From NCBI RefSeq assembly GCF_900163715.1, contig NZ_FWFF01000003.1, positions 124,001-188,000 of the forward strand: a DNA stretch of 64,000 nucleotides, given 5' to 3'. This document shows positions 45,069-54,070 of the stretch, piece after piece. The first letter of the stretch is position 1. Every line of letters begins with the position of its first letter. The position numbers were made by a program, and so were the translations under genes. Below the pieces are notes generated by a model, which did no database searches, had not been told where the DNA came from, and saw nothing but the letters and a program-made list of their open reading frames with translations. Source of the DNA: Brevibacterium yomogidense (lineage in GTDB: Bacteria > Actinomycetota > Actinomycetes > Actinomycetales > Brevibacteriaceae).

Positions 45069-48000
45069 GCGGTCTCACTCGCCCAGTCGGCTGAGCGCAC
45101 GACGCCGCGCAGCTGGCGCAGCACGACCGACACCGGGGCCTGATCCACCGTGTCCAGCTCCCGCAGCTCCGACACCATGTCCAGCACCTTCTCCAGAGCA
45201 CTCCGGTTGGCCTCCAGCCACGCCGCGAACCGGCGCCGACCGCGGTCGGCGCCGCGGGCGCCATCGGCGGGGATCATGTCGTCGACGTCCTCCGAGACTC
45301 CGCCCGTATGCCTGAGGACCGCATCGGTGAGGGACAGCATCGCCTGGTAGAAGTCATCCCGCATCGCACCGCGTGCTAGAGCGGTCCAGCGGCTGGAGCG
45401 GTCCAGGCTCCGGATCATGTCGAGCAGCGAGCTGCCGCTCACCATCTCCGTCACCGAGTAGTACACGCCGGCCGTCTCCTCCGGCTGCATGCCGGTGCGG
45501 ACGCTCGCCTGGACCACGTCCAGCAGCGCGAACTCGTCGAGCAGACCCGCGGCGCGCGCGGCCAGCGCCTCCGGGACGCCCCGATCCAGCAGGCGCTGCC
45601 GCTCCGACTGGTACTGCACGAGGTCGTCGCCCTGCAGGTAGTCGGCGAGGTCCGTCCGCAGCCGGGTGACCACATCGCGGTACGTGTCGATGTTCGCCAT
45701 GACGTCGAGCTCTTCCGGACTCTGATGGACGAACCACCGCGAGGCGCGGTCGAGCAGACGGCCGTGCGCGTGCAGGAGCTCCATCTGCACCTCCGCCGGC
45801 ACGAGTCCGTCGAGCGCGCAGATCTCATCGATGAGCCCGTCGAGTCCGAAGACCTCGCACACGACGGTGAAGATGCGCACGAGGTGCGGGAGCTCAGCGC
45901 CCGTCTCCTCCTGCAGCCGGTAGAGGTAGGTGATCCCACCGCGGTCCACGACGGAGTTCACGATCTTCGCCGTCGCGATCTCCCGGCGCAGAGGGTGATC
46001 CGCGTAGTGCTCCTCGTACGTCAGCAGGCTCGGCGGGAAGTAGTCCCGCAGAGGCCCTGCCATCCAGTCCTCGTCCGGCACCGGCGATTCCAGCATCTTC
46101 TCCGCGGCGTCCATCTTCACGTACGCCAGCAGCACCGCCAGTTCGGGCGAGGTCATCCCCGTGCCGGCCTGTGCGCGCTTGCGCAGCGCACCGGCCTCGG
46201 GAAGGTCCTCGACCGCACGGTCGAGCTCCGCCTCGCGCTCCAGGTACCGCATGAGCCTCAGCAGGGTCTCCGTCATCGCCAGCGCGCCGTAGCGGGCCTC
46301 CCCCATCGCCATGTTCTGCGTGTAGTTGTTCGCCAGCACCCGATCGGCGACCTCGTCCGTCATCGATGCGAGCACCTCGCCCCGCTCCTCCGGGGCGAAC
46401 GCACCGCGGCGGATCAGCGCCGCGAGGAGGAGCTTGATGTTGACCTCCTGGTCGGAGGAGTCCACACCGGCGGAGTTGTCGACCGCGTCCGTGTTGATGC
46501 GGACGCCGGCCAGCGCCGCCTCGATGCGGCCCAGCTGCGTGGCGCCCAGGTTGCCGCCCTCGCCGACGACTCGGGCGCGGATGTCCTCACCGTTGACGCG
46601 GATGGCGTCATTGGCGCGATCGCCCACGGACGCGTGGGATTCGTCGGACGACTTCAGGTACGTCCCGATCCCGCCGTTGTAGAGCAGGTCCACGGGCGCC
46701 GTCAGGATCGCGGTGATGAGTTCATCGGGAGTCATGCGGCCGGGCGAAGTGCCCAGGGCCTCGGCGACCTCAGGAGTCACCTCGATGGACTTCGCGCTGC
46801 GCGAGTGCACACCGCCGCCGTGGGAGATGAGCGACCGGTCGTAGTCCTGCCACGAGCTGCGCGGCAGGTGGTAGAGGCGCTCGCGCTCTGCGAACCCGAC
46901 TGGCGCATCCGGCACCGGGTCCAGGAAGATGTCGCGGTGGTCGAACGCCGCGACCAGGCGGATGTGCTCCGACCGGCGCATGCCGTTGCCGAACACGTCG
47001 CCGCTCATGTCGCCGATGCCCGCGACGCGGAAGGATTCGCTGGCCGGATCGACTCCCAGTTCCCGCAGGTGCCTCTCGACGGACTTCCACGCGCCCCGGG
47101 AGGTGATCCCCATGGCCTTGTGGTCGTAGCCTGTCGATCCTCCGGACGCGAACGCGTCGTCCAGCCAGAAGTCGCGGGAGGCCGCGATCCGGTTCGCCAC
47201 GTCGGAGAAGCGCGCGGTGCCCTTGTCCGCCGCGACCACGAGGTAGTAGTCGTCCGCATCGTGCGCGATGACGCGTTCCGGGCGCAGCACCGTGGATCCC
47301 TCGTCCGTGTACTCGAGGTTGTCCGCGATATCCAGCAGAGCGCCGATGAACGTCTCGTACGCCTCCTGGCCCGCCGCAGCCCACGCATCCCGGTCGACCG
47401 CGGGGTCCGGCAGCTGCTTGGGGAAGAACCCGCCCTTCGCACCGGTCGGGACGATGAGGGCGTTCTTCACCATCTGCGCCTTCACGAGCCCCAGCACCTC
47501 GGTGCGGAAGTCATCGCGGCGGTCGGACCAGCGCAGTCCGCCGCGCGCCACCCTGCCGAACCGCAGGTGGACGCCTTCGACCGCGGGCGAATACACCCAC
47601 GATTCGAGCGCCGGCCGCGGCTTCGGGAGGAAGTCCAGCTCCTCTGCGCGGATCTTCATGACGATCGCATCCGGCTGCGATCCGTCCGCGCTCACGAATG
47701 CGTTGGTCCGCGCGACGGAGCGGATGATGTCGACGGTGGCCCGCAGGACGCGATCGGCTTCGAGGGTGGCGACCTCCGCGAAGCCCGCCTCGATGTCGGC
47801 GAGGAGTGCGTCTGCCGCCTCCGCGCGCTCGTCGAGCGACGCGAACTCACGATCCGGGTCGAACTTCACCTCGAAGGCCTCGACGATCTTCGCCGTCAGC
47901 GCGGGGTTGGAGGTGAAGGCGTGGGCGAGTGACGCGTCGGAGTAGGTGAATCCGGCCTGCCGCAGGTACTTCGCGAACGACTGGACGATGCTCACCCGCT

Positions 48001-49993
48001 GCCAGGCGATCCCCTTGAGCAGCAGCCGGTCGAGGTCGTCGGAGTCCCGCTCCCCCGCCCATGCCGCCGTGAAGCCGTCCTGGATCGTCTCGAGGTCCTC
48101 GTCGCTCAGGTCCTCGTCGAACGCCAGGCCGAACTCGTAGATCCAGGCCTGGCCCCCGCCCACGGGGCGCAGCTCGAACGGGCGCTCGTCGACGACCTCG
48201 GCACCCAGGTTCGCGAGGTACGGCAGCACCTGGGTGAGGGTGACGGGCTCCCGGCGGTAGAAGGCCAGGAGCGCTTCGGTGGCGCTGCGGCGGTGCACGG
48301 CCACGACGGGACCGGAGTCCCGGCCCGCCCGCTCGATGCGCGCCACGTCCTCGACCGCCCGCGCCGGGGTGTGCAGCGACGTGTAGGACGGCGGGAACGC
48401 GTCCGTCCAGCGGCGGGCGCGCTCGGACGAATCCGCGGGGTTCTTCTCCGCAGCCGGCGCGAGGATCTCCCAGAGGTCCTCGCCCCACGACCGCAGAGCG
48501 CGGACGATGCGCGCCTCGACCTCACCGGAATCGGTCGCCGGCAGCTCCTGCTCCCCCGGCACACGGGCCGTGAAGTGCAGGCGGGCCAGAGCGGAGTCGC
48601 CCAGCAGCACGTCGAAGTCGACGGTGTGCGCGTCGTAGTGCTCGCGCAGGACCTCCTGGACCCGCTGGCGCGCCGATGTGTCGTAGAGGTCGCGCGGCAG
48701 GTAGATGAGGACCGACACGTACCGCTCATACGGGTCACGGCGGATGAAGACGCGCGGCTCGTGCTTCTCCTGCAGGTCGATCACCTGCATGACGGTGCTG
48801 AAGATCTCGTCCGTGGACGCGTGGAAGAGGTCGTCGCGCGGATAGGACTCGAGGGCGCCCAGCAGCTCGTCGCCCGCGTGGGTGTCACGGCCCAGCCCCG
48901 AACGCCGGAGGATGTTCCGCACCTTCGTCCGGATGACGGGGACCTCCAGTGCGGAGGTGGTGTCCAGCCGAGGAGTCCACAGTCCGACGAAGCGGCGCTC
49001 GCCGACGATCCTCCCCTGCTCGTCGTAGGTCTTCACGCCCACGTAGTCCATGTAGCCGCGGCGCATGACCCGCGACCGCGAGTTCGCCTCGGTGAGGACG
49101 AGGACGTGGGGCTCCTCCGCCTTCGCGGCGACCGTCCGAGACAGGTGCGAGGAGCGCGCTTCGCGCAGCGTGGAGATGCCCAGCGCGGTGCCGCGCACCG
49201 GGTCCAGGCGCTTCCCGTCGTCGTCGACGGACAGCGCGTACTCGCGGTAGCCCAGGAACACGAAGCCGTGGTCCATCCAGTCGAGCAGCTCTGCGGCCTC
49301 CGCCGCCTCCGCCGTGAGCTCCGGTCGGGGCGCCTGTGCGCGCAGTCCGGCCGCGATGTCGCGGGCGCGCTGACGCAGCCGGCTGCGGTCGTGATCCGCT
49401 GCCGCCGCGAAGGCGAGCACATCGGCCAGACCTGATTCGACGTCCGCGAAGCCCTCCTCGGGCACGCGGTCCACCTCCAGGTGGATCCACGATTCCGAGC
49501 GGACCCCCTCGAGGCCGATCTCGCCCGTCACCAGGCCGTCCGGGCCGATGACCGGCAGCGCGGACGTCTCTGTGGCGGTGTGCGTGAGCTCTGCATCCGG
49601 GACGATGCTCAGACCCTCGTCGGTGCGTCGGACCGCCATGATCGGGTGGTGGACCTCGCGGATGGCCCGTCCCTGTCGGTTGAGCTCTGCGACGACGCTC
49701 GCGACCGCATAGCGGATGTCCTCGACCACGATGTCGATGAGCGTGCGATTCCCGGTGTAATCACGGGCGTCGTGCTCAGGGTTGCGGATGCTGATGCGCG
49801 CGGGGCCGCCCTCATAGGGCTCGGCCAGCGACACGTGGGCTGCGGCGAGTGCCGCCAGGGCCTCGGGCCCCGCACGTCGCATCTCCGCACTACTGAGTCG
49901 CGGGTAGTACTCGGCGAGGAGGTGCTCCGGCGGGGTCTGCCCCCGAAGCTCGTTCCACGCGTGTGCGATTCCGGCCAGGTCGACCTCGGTCAC
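45065..49993 (-). CDS. gdh: NAD-specific glutamate dehydrogenase, large (180-kDa) type
   Basis: The 1642-residue enzyme interconverts glutamate and 2-oxoglutarate plus ammonium with NAD. It belongs to the L_180 class found in actinobacteria and proteobacteria, and its length is right. The N-terminal half holds ACT-like regulatory modules. The catalytic core includes YVKTYDEQGRIVGERRFVGLW (N-terminal part), EVLGLVKAQMVKNALIVPTGAKGGFFPKQLPD (substrate-binding region with Lys), GIGDMSGDVFGNGM and RVVGEGGNLGATQLGRIE (nucleotide-binding region). It starts at GTG 49993 with GAGGTGAG upstream. It is coupled to pdtaS. In mycobacteria this class of enzyme is controlled by GarA, which is not seen here. 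Confidence 0.96.
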   Translation of the reverse strand: MTEVDLAGIAHAWNELRGQTPPEHLLAEYYPRLSSAEMRRAGPEALAALAAAHVSLAEPYEGGPARISIRNPEHDARDYTGNRTLIDIVVEDIRYAVASVVAELNRQGRAIREVHHPIMAVRRTDEGLSIVPDAELTHTATETSALPVIGPDGLVTGEIGLEGVRSESWIHLEVDRVPEEGFADVESGLADVLAFAAAADHDRSRLRQRARDIAAGLRAQAPRPELTAEAAEAAELLDWMDHGFVFLGYREYALSVDDDGKRLDPVRGTALGISTLREARSSHLSRTVAAKAEEPHVLVLTEANSRSRVMRRGYMDYVGVKTYDEQGRIVGERRFVGLWTPRLDTTSALEVPVIRTKVRNILRRSGLGRDTHAGDELLGALESYPRDDLFHASTDEIFSTVMQVIDLQEKHEPRVFIRRDPYERYVSVLIYLPRDLYDTSARQRVQEVLREHYDAHTVDFDVLLGDSALARLHFTARVPGEQELPATDSGEVEARIVRALRSWGEDLWEILAPAAEKNPADSSERARRWTDAFPPSYTSLHTPARAVEDVARIERAGRDSGPVVAVHRRSATEALLAFYRREPVTLTQVLPYLANLGAEVVDERPFELRPVGGGQAWIYEFGLAFDEDLSDEDLETIQDGFTAAWAGERDSDDLDRLLLKGIAWQRVSIVQSFAKYLRQAGFTYSDASLAHAFTSNPALTAKIVEAFEVKFDPDREFASLDERAEAADALLADIEAGFAEVATLEADRVLRATVDIIRSVARTNAFVSADGSQPDAIVMKIRAEELDFLPKPRPALESWVYSPAVEGVHLRFGRVARGGLRWSDRRDDFRTEVLGLVKAQMVKNALIVPTGAKGGFFPKQLPDPAVDRDAWAAAGQEAYETFIGALLDIADNLEYTDEGSTVLRPERVIAHDADDYYLVVAADKGTARFSDVANRIAASRDFWLDDAFASGGSTGYDHKAMGITSRGAWKSVERHLRELGVDPASESFRVAGIGDMSGDVFGNGMRRSEHIRLVAAFDHRDIFLDPVPDAPVGFAERERLYHLPRSSWQDYDRSLISHGGGVHSRSAKSIEVTPEVAEALGTSPGRMTPDELITAILTAPVDLLYNGGIGTYLKSSDESHASVGDRANDAIRVNGEDIRARVVGEGGNLGATQLGRIEAALAGVRINTDAVDNSAGVDSSDQEVNIKLLLAALIRRGAFAPEERGEVLASMTDEVADRVLANNYTQNMAMGEARYGALAMTETLLRLMRYLEREAELDRAVEDLPEAGALRKRAQAGTGMTSPELAVLLAYVKMDAAEKMLESPVPDEDWMAGPLRDYFPPSLLTYEEHYADHPLRREIATAKIVNSVVDRGGITYLYRLQEETGAELPHLVRIFTVVCEVFGLDGLIDEICALDGLVPAEVQMELLHAHGRLLDRASRWFVHQSPEELDVMANIDTYRDVVTRLRTDLADYLQGDDLVQYQSERQRLLDRGVPEALAARAAGLLDEFALLDVVQASVRTGMQPEETAGVYYSVTEMVSGSSLLDMIRSLDRSSRWTALARGAMRDDFYQAMLSLTDAVLRHTGGVSEDVDDMIPADGARGADRGRRRFAAWLEANRSALEKVLDMVSELRELDTVDQAPVSVVLRQLRGVVRSADWASETA

Positions 49994-50083
49994 GTCAGTC
50001 TCACCTCATGTGCTGTAGCGGTGCGGCGTGCTCGACGGTGAGCACGTGGCCCACTCTATGCCCATGAGGCAGACTTGACGTCC

Positions 50084-50632
50084 ATGAAGTCCTTCACCCT
50101 CACGGGCGCTTCGGCACTGTCACCCGCACGGCTGCGCACGGGTCTGCTCGACCCCACGACGTGGCGCGGCCAGGACGGCGTCATCGAGTCGACTGCGGAC
50201 GACGCGCTCACCGTGTCGTTCCCGCTCGGAGCGCAGTCGATACCCGATTCCCTGTCCCGCTTCGTCCCTGCGGACGCCGTCCTGCGGATGGAGGTGCACA
50301 CCGCCGCCGAGGCCCCGGCCGGCTCCCCGCAGTCCGCCCACCTCACGGTGACGGTCCCGGGGGCACCCGTCATGGTGCGGGTCGAGCTGACCGCCCACCC
50401 GACTGCGCCGGCCGCGGATCCGACTGCCGCTGCTGCGGACCCGACGGACAGCGCTGACGTGGCCGAGCCGGCGTCGACGCGTGCCGCAGAGGGCGCCGGG
50501 TCGACCCTCAGTGCTCGCACGGAGGTCGAATCGTCCGTCCCGCTCTTCGGCCCGATGGTCGAGTCAGCGCTCGAGCCCGTCGTCCGCTCCCAGCTGTCGG
50601 AGAAGTTCGACCAGCTGGCCGATCTCCGCTGA
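50084..50632 (+). CDS. DUF2505-family protein
   Basis: The 182-residue product is soluble, beta-strand-rich at the start (MKSFTLTGASALSPARLRTGLLD) and ends with a helix (LFGPMVESALEPVVRSQLSEKFDQLADL). This pattern is that of DUF2505, related to START/SRPBCC lipid-binding folds, with no known role. The middle (about 105-150) is an Ala/Asp/Pro/Thr-rich insertion. ATG 50084 is chosen over an upstream TTG. Its last 69 bases overlap the converging gene on the minus strand. Confidence 0.75.
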   Translation: MKSFTLTGASALSPARLRTGLLDPTTWRGQDGVIESTADDALTVSFPLGAQSIPDSLSRFVPADAVLRMEVHTAAEAPAGSPQSAHLTVTVPGAPVMVRVELTAHPTAPAADPTAAAADPTDSADVAEPASTRAAEGAGSTLSARTEVESSVPLFGPMVESALEPVVRSQLSEKFDQLADLR

Positions 50633-51034
50633 GTCGAACCAGAGGAGGTCCGAATCGGCGAGCGCGGCGAGCGCGGCGTCCCGGTCCTCCGGCAGTGCGG
50701 CGAAGCCCTCCGGGTCGTCGATGTGGACGCTGGCCGTCCGCAGGGGATCGATCGTCGCCGTGCCCATGACCACGCCGGCCACGACCTCGGCGGCGTCGGA
50801 CAGTGCGTCCTCCGGCAGGTCGACGGCGACGACGGCCCGCGGAGAACCGGCTCGCAGCGCCTCGTCGGACACGCTCGCCGCGGCCGCGGACATCGCTCGG
50901 TACTCTCCGAGCTCCAGGTCGTCACCTGTCAGCCGCCGCTCCTGGGGGCCGGGAGCGAACACTGTCACGGGGTCGCCGATCGGCCAGGTCGCAGCGAACG
51001 TCTGGCCGGTGAAGGGGGCATACGCACGGATCAT
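50564..51034 (-). CDS. Conserved actinobacterial protein, possibly DUF6912
   Basis: The 156-residue soluble product begins MIRAYAPFTGQTF and contains AVVAVDLPEDALSDAAEVVAGVVMG, DDPEGFAALPEDRDAALAAL and DLLWFDSAEIGQLVELL. Small proteins of this pattern (short N-terminal strand, then paired alpha-beta units) are found in actinobacteria beside SAF and ParA-like genes; DUF6912 is my tentative family. It starts 4 nt after the ParA-like stop and is the last gene of that operon. Its 3' end overlaps the DUF2505 gene by 69 bp in opposite orientation. Confidence 0.65.
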   Translation of the reverse strand: MIRAYAPFTGQTFAATWPIGDPVTVFAPGPQERRLTGDDLELGEYRAMSAAAASVSDEALRAGSPRAVVAVDLPEDALSDAAEVVAGVVMGTATIDPLRTASVHIDDPEGFAALPEDRDAALAALADSDLLWFDSAEIGQLVELLRQLGADDGLER

Positions 51035-51038
51035 GGCC

Positions 51039-52298
51039 TCATTGTCGCACCGGCTCCGCGACCCGCGTGCGCGACCGGCCGGGACGACGGCGGGTGCGCG
51101 TCCGGCGGGCCGTGTGCCCGGGCAGTCGCGGCAGCAGGTCCGCGTCCAGGGTCGTGACGAGGGGCGATCGCCGCGTCACCTCCAGCGGTGACCGTCCCGC
51201 GAGCACGGCCGCGTCCACCGTGGTCCGGTCATCGGGGACGAGCACGATCTCCTCGACCCCGGCGAAGCGCCGGAGCACGGAGCGGATCCGGGTCTCCGGG
51301 TCCGGGCCCACGGCGGAGGCCCTCACGCGGTTGACGAGGACGGTCAGGTGATCGGCATGACGGTCGGCTCGGTCCGATTCGAGCAGGCGGACCAGACGCT
51401 GGAGGCCGATCGGGTCAGCGGAGGCGACGAGCACGATGTGGTCTGCCCGGTCGAGCACCGCCCGGGTCGCCTGATGGCGGTCGTAGTGGGGGTCCGCGTA
51501 GGGGTCGTCGGGGTCGATCCGGTCGGAGACATCGACGATCACGTGCTCCGCGCGGGCCGCCAGGCGATCGAGGACGTCGGCCAGCACTCCCGCCCGGATC
51601 TCCGGCCACCGGTCGGCACGACTGAGTCCGGTGACGACCTCGAACCCGGGCTCGACCTCCACCAGCCGCTCTGCGATCGCCGGCGCGTCATGGGCGGCGC
51701 CGCTGACCACCAGGCGGCACAGGGCCGCGAGCTGCGGGGCATCATCCAGCAGGCCCAGTGCCGGGGTGAGCGACGACGACACCGTGTCCGCATCGACGAG
51801 CGTCGTGCGGCCGACCGTGCGCGCCAGGAGGTGCGCGGTGACCAGAGCGATCGTCGAGCGGCCCGGAGACGAACCGGTCCCCCACACCGCTGTCACGGAC
51901 CCCTCGGGGGTCGCCGGCCCGTCCGGCACCGGCGGGGCGGTCGGCCGGGGCGGCGCCTGGACCGCATCGGCGCAGTCGCGCAGGACGGCTCCGGTCTCCT
52001 GCGGTGCCGCACCGGGCGCCAGCGTGTGGACGATCCCCCACCGTGCGAAGAGCGCCTCGTCCTGGCCGAAGCCGACGATCCGAGCTCCGGCCTCGAGCAT
52101 GCGCGCCACGACGTCCGCGTCGATGCCCGGGAACCAGCGGGACAGGACGACGACGTGGCCGGTCCCTCCCGCCACCAGCGCCAGGAGCTCGACCTCGTCC
52201 GCCGGGCGGCGCACCACCTGCGCGTCCGGCAGTGACGAGACTGCGGCCACGACGCTCGATTCGTACTCGACGTCCACGGCGACGACCACATCGATCAC
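51039..52298 (-). CDS. ParA/CpaE-like P-loop protein with altered Walker A
   Basis: The 419-residue product has an N-terminal receiver-like region (about 1-125) and a ParA/MinD-type domain (about 130-370). The domain shows VTAVWGTGSSPGRSTIALVTAHLLA, then RTTLVDADTVSSSL, HVIVDVSDRID and IVLVASADPIGLQRLVRLL. The P-loop has Arg where ParA-type ATPases have the catalytic Lys (PGRST), so ATP hydrolysis may be weak or absent. GTG 52298 overlaps the SAF gene stop by 4 bp (GTGA), which fixes the start. The C-terminal 30 residues are Arg-rich. The operon resembles pilus- or secretion-associated CpaB-CpaE pairs, but no secretion ATPase is nearby. Confidence 0.8.
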   Translation of the reverse strand: MIDVVVAVDVEYESSVVAAVSSLPDAQVVRRPADEVELLALVAGGTGHVVVLSRWFPGIDADVVARMLEAGARIVGFGQDEALFARWGIVHTLAPGAAPQETGAVLRDCADAVQAPPRPTAPPVPDGPATPEGSVTAVWGTGSSPGRSTIALVTAHLLARTVGRTTLVDADTVSSSLTPALGLLDDAPQLAALCRLVVSGAAHDAPAIAERLVEVEPGFEVVTGLSRADRWPEIRAGVLADVLDRLAARAEHVIVDVSDRIDPDDPYADPHYDRHQATRAVLDRADHIVLVASADPIGLQRLVRLLESDRADRHADHLTVLVNRVRASAVGPDPETRIRSVLRRFAGVEEIVLVPDDRTTVDAAVLAGRSPLEVTRRSPLVTTLDADLLPRLPGHTARRTRTRRRPGRSRTRVAEPVRQ

Positions 52299-52984
52299 GG
52301 GGCGACCTCCGTCGGCTCCGCATCCGCACCGTCGGCGGAGCGCCCATCGGGGACCACGACCACGGAGATGTGATGACCGGTCGCCAGGGCGCGGACGACC
52401 TCCCCGATCCGTCCGTCGGGCACGTAGACCTCGATGCGGGCTGCGCCGGGGGACGTGAAGTCCCCGCCGCCGCGATCCACCGACAGAACGTCGACGCCCT
52501 CGAGGATCGCGTCCGGGGCCTCGACCTCGGCGGCGCGCGCGTCGGTCGCCCACACGTCGACGCGGCTGCCGGATGCCACTGCCGCGGGCAGCGCGGAGGA
52601 CACGTCGACGGAGACGACGCGTCCCGACAGGTCGGACAGCGCGACGAGCGAGGAGACGGGGATGAGCTCTCCGGCACCCACGACTGCGCGGACCGTCGTG
52701 CCGGGCTCGATGTGCGAGTCCGCGGAGATGTACTCGCCCTCCGATGCAGGGAGCTTCACCTCGATCGGCACGAACGAGTCCGCGGTGAGCTCACCGCCGG
52801 GGACCAGATTCTCCGCAGCGGCCCACACCCGCGTCGTCTCCGCGACCGCCCGCACGAGTGTCGTCGTCGCCACGAGCGACACCAGCACGAGGACCGCGCC
52901 GATGAGCAGCCGCGGATCGCGCCACCGGGGACGCGTGAGTCGGCGTGCTCGCGGCGCTGCCGCGGGGGTGGACGAATGGCTCAT
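52295..52984 (-). CDS. SAF-domain protein, CpaB/FlgA-like, membrane-anchored
   Basis: The 229-residue product has a basic N-terminus, one membrane helix (LLIGAVLVLVSLVATTTLVRAV, about 26-47) and an extracytoplasmic SAF domain (NLVPGGELTADSFVPIEVKLP through GAGELIPVSSLVAL). SAF domains occur in FlgA and CpaB, which assist flagellum and pilus assembly, and also in many unassigned actinobacterial proteins. It is the first gene of the SAF, ParA-like, small-protein operon. It is divergent from the HTH gene across an AT-rich promoter zone. Confidence 0.82.
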   Translation of the reverse strand: MSHSSTPAAAPRARRLTRPRWRDPRLLIGAVLVLVSLVATTTLVRAVAETTRVWAAAENLVPGGELTADSFVPIEVKLPASEGEYISADSHIEPGTTVRAVVGAGELIPVSSLVALSDLSGRVVSVDVSSALPAAVASGSRVDVWATDARAAEVEAPDAILEGVDVLSVDRGGGDFTSPGAARIEVYVPDGRIGEVVRALATGHHISVVVVPDGRSADGADAEPTEVAP

Positions 52985-53031
52985 CTCGCGCCTCCAGCTG
53001 TTCGCACGTCAGTGCATGTAATTGCGTCAAG

Positions 53032-53040
53032 TGATATTAT
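53032..53040 (+). promoter_or_regulatory. Extended -10 promoter for the excisionase-type HTH gene
   Basis: TGA-TATTAT matches the extended -10 pattern TGN-TATNNT, in a short AT-rich island (53010-53042) unlike its surroundings. It would give a leader of about 45 nt to the ATG at 53092. No good -35 is present, as is usual for extended -10 sites. Confidence 0.6.
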
Positions 53041-53091
53041 TTGGCCGTCACCGGCACCAATCAGCGTGCTCATGACGCGAAAGGACTCCTC

Positions 53092-53310
53092 ATGGCTGTT
53101 GAAACCCGCTTCCTGCCGCTCACCGATGTCGCCGAGGTCCTCAACGTGTCCGTCGCACAGGCCCGTGCACTCGTGCGGTCCGGCGACCTCCGCGCCATCA
53201 AGGTGGGCGGTCGCGGTCAGTGGCGCGTGGAGAAGACGGAGCTCGAGGACTACATCCAGCGGATGTACGCAGAGGTCCGCGCGGACGTCGACGCGGGCAC
53301 CGCGGACTGA
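53092..53310 (+). CDS. Excisionase-type helix-turn-helix DNA-binding protein
   Basis: The 72-residue product is a single MerR/excisionase-like winged HTH: RFLPLTDVAEVLNVSVAQARALVRSGDLRAIKVGGRGQWRVEKTELEDYIQRMYAE. Such small proteins are widely conserved in actinobacteria beside SAF and LysM genes and are chromosomal regulators rather than phage factors. AAGGA lies about 7 nt before the ATG. It is divergent from the SAF operon and could regulate it. Confidence 0.88.
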   Translation: MAVETRFLPLTDVAEVLNVSVAQARALVRSGDLRAIKVGGRGQWRVEKTELEDYIQRMYAEVRADVDAGTAD

Positions 53311-53324
53311 CGCGGCACCCGCCG

Positions 53325-53924
53325 TCACAGCATCCTCTTCTCCGGTCGCACGTACGCGATCGCCGGGATCGGCACGAGCAGACCTCCGCCCGGAGCACCC
53401 ACGGGGCTCCGGGCGGAGTCACGTCCCGATGACTCGGTGATCTCGACGTAGTCCTCGGCCACCAGGTCCAGCCGACCCACGACCGTCCGGACACCCCCGG
53501 CCGCACTGGTGGTGGCGACCGCGCACGGGATCTGCTCCGCCCGCCACCGGCGCAGCGGCGACGCGATCGACAGCGTCTCCTGCGGCTGCGCATGGGAACA
53601 GGACTCGACCCGCACATCGTCGATGTGCGCCGCAGAGACGAGCACCTCCCCGCCCCCGTCGAGCGCGACGAGGACCCAGGTCTGCGCCGCGGTCTCGAGC
53701 CGGCCGGCGAAGCGGACTCCGGCGGTCGAGACGACGATGCGGTGTCCCACCGCACCCGCCAGGCGGTCCGCGAGCGCGTGGTCCGCCGCCTCGCCCGCGA
53801 CGAGGTCGGAGAACTCGCCCAGACGCTCATGCAGATCGCGGCCCGACGCCTGCGCCTCCAGGTCCTCGAAGAGGCGGAGGAATCTGTCATCGGCGTCATC
53901 GGCGACGCCCACTCGTCTTCCCAT
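53325..53924 (-). CDS. Conserved hypothetical protein
   Basis: The 199-residue soluble product has an acidic helical N-terminus (DDRFLRLFEDLEAQASGRDLHERLGEFSDLVAGEAADHALADRL) and then a beta-rich domain. Strands include GHRIVVSTAGVRFAGRLETAAQTWVLVALDGGGEVLVSAAHIDDVRV and VRTVVGRLDLVAEDYVEI, which look like repeated small barrel strands. I do not recognise a named family. It converges on the HTH gene, and is divergent from the LysM gene across a regulated-looking region. Confidence 0.7.
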   Translation of the reverse strand: MGRRVGVADDADDRFLRLFEDLEAQASGRDLHERLGEFSDLVAGEAADHALADRLAGAVGHRIVVSTAGVRFAGRLETAAQTWVLVALDGGGEVLVSAAHIDDVRVESCSHAQPQETLSIASPLRRWRAEQIPCAVATTSAAGGVRTVVGRLDLVAEDYVEITESSGRDSARSPVGAPGGGLLVPIPAIAYVRPEKRML

Positions 53925-53964
53925 ATCCGCAGTATGCCACGGGGATCACACCGCCTGCACTCTT

Positions 53965-53985
53965 CTGCTCCTCTTTAGGGAGCAG
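53965..53985. promoter_or_regulatory. Inverted repeat in the divergent region before the LysM gene
   Basis: CTGCTCC (53965-53971) and GGAGCAG (53979-53985) form a perfect 7-bp inverted repeat with a 7-nt centre. It lies 30 bp upstream of the -35 of the LysM-gene promoter. It is a candidate operator. Confidence 0.4.
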
Positions 53986-54015
53986 TGCACGCACATCGAG
54001 GCCCTGCTTGATCTA

Positions 54016-54044
54016 TTGATGCATTTGATGCTCTTTGCTATCGT
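54016..54044 (+). promoter_or_regulatory. Promoter of the LysM gene with extended -10
   Basis: TTGATG (54016-54021), a 17-bp spacer and TATCGT (54039-54044), preceded by TGC, make a good extended -10 promoter in an AT-rich stretch. The ribosome site AAGGAG (54060-54065) and the ATG at 54071 follow. Confidence 0.65.
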
Positions 54045-54070
54045 TGAGCATCCACCACGAAGGAGTGCAC

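Noticed and set aside
45725-47932. Long plus-strand open frame opposite the NAD-glutamate dehydrogenase
   Set aside because: Antisense shadow of a fully recognisable enzyme; no ribosome site and no family resemblance.
53092-53310. Phage excisionase
   Set aside because: No integrase or phage genes nearby; small HTH proteins of this type are core genes in actinobacteria next to SAF-domain genes.
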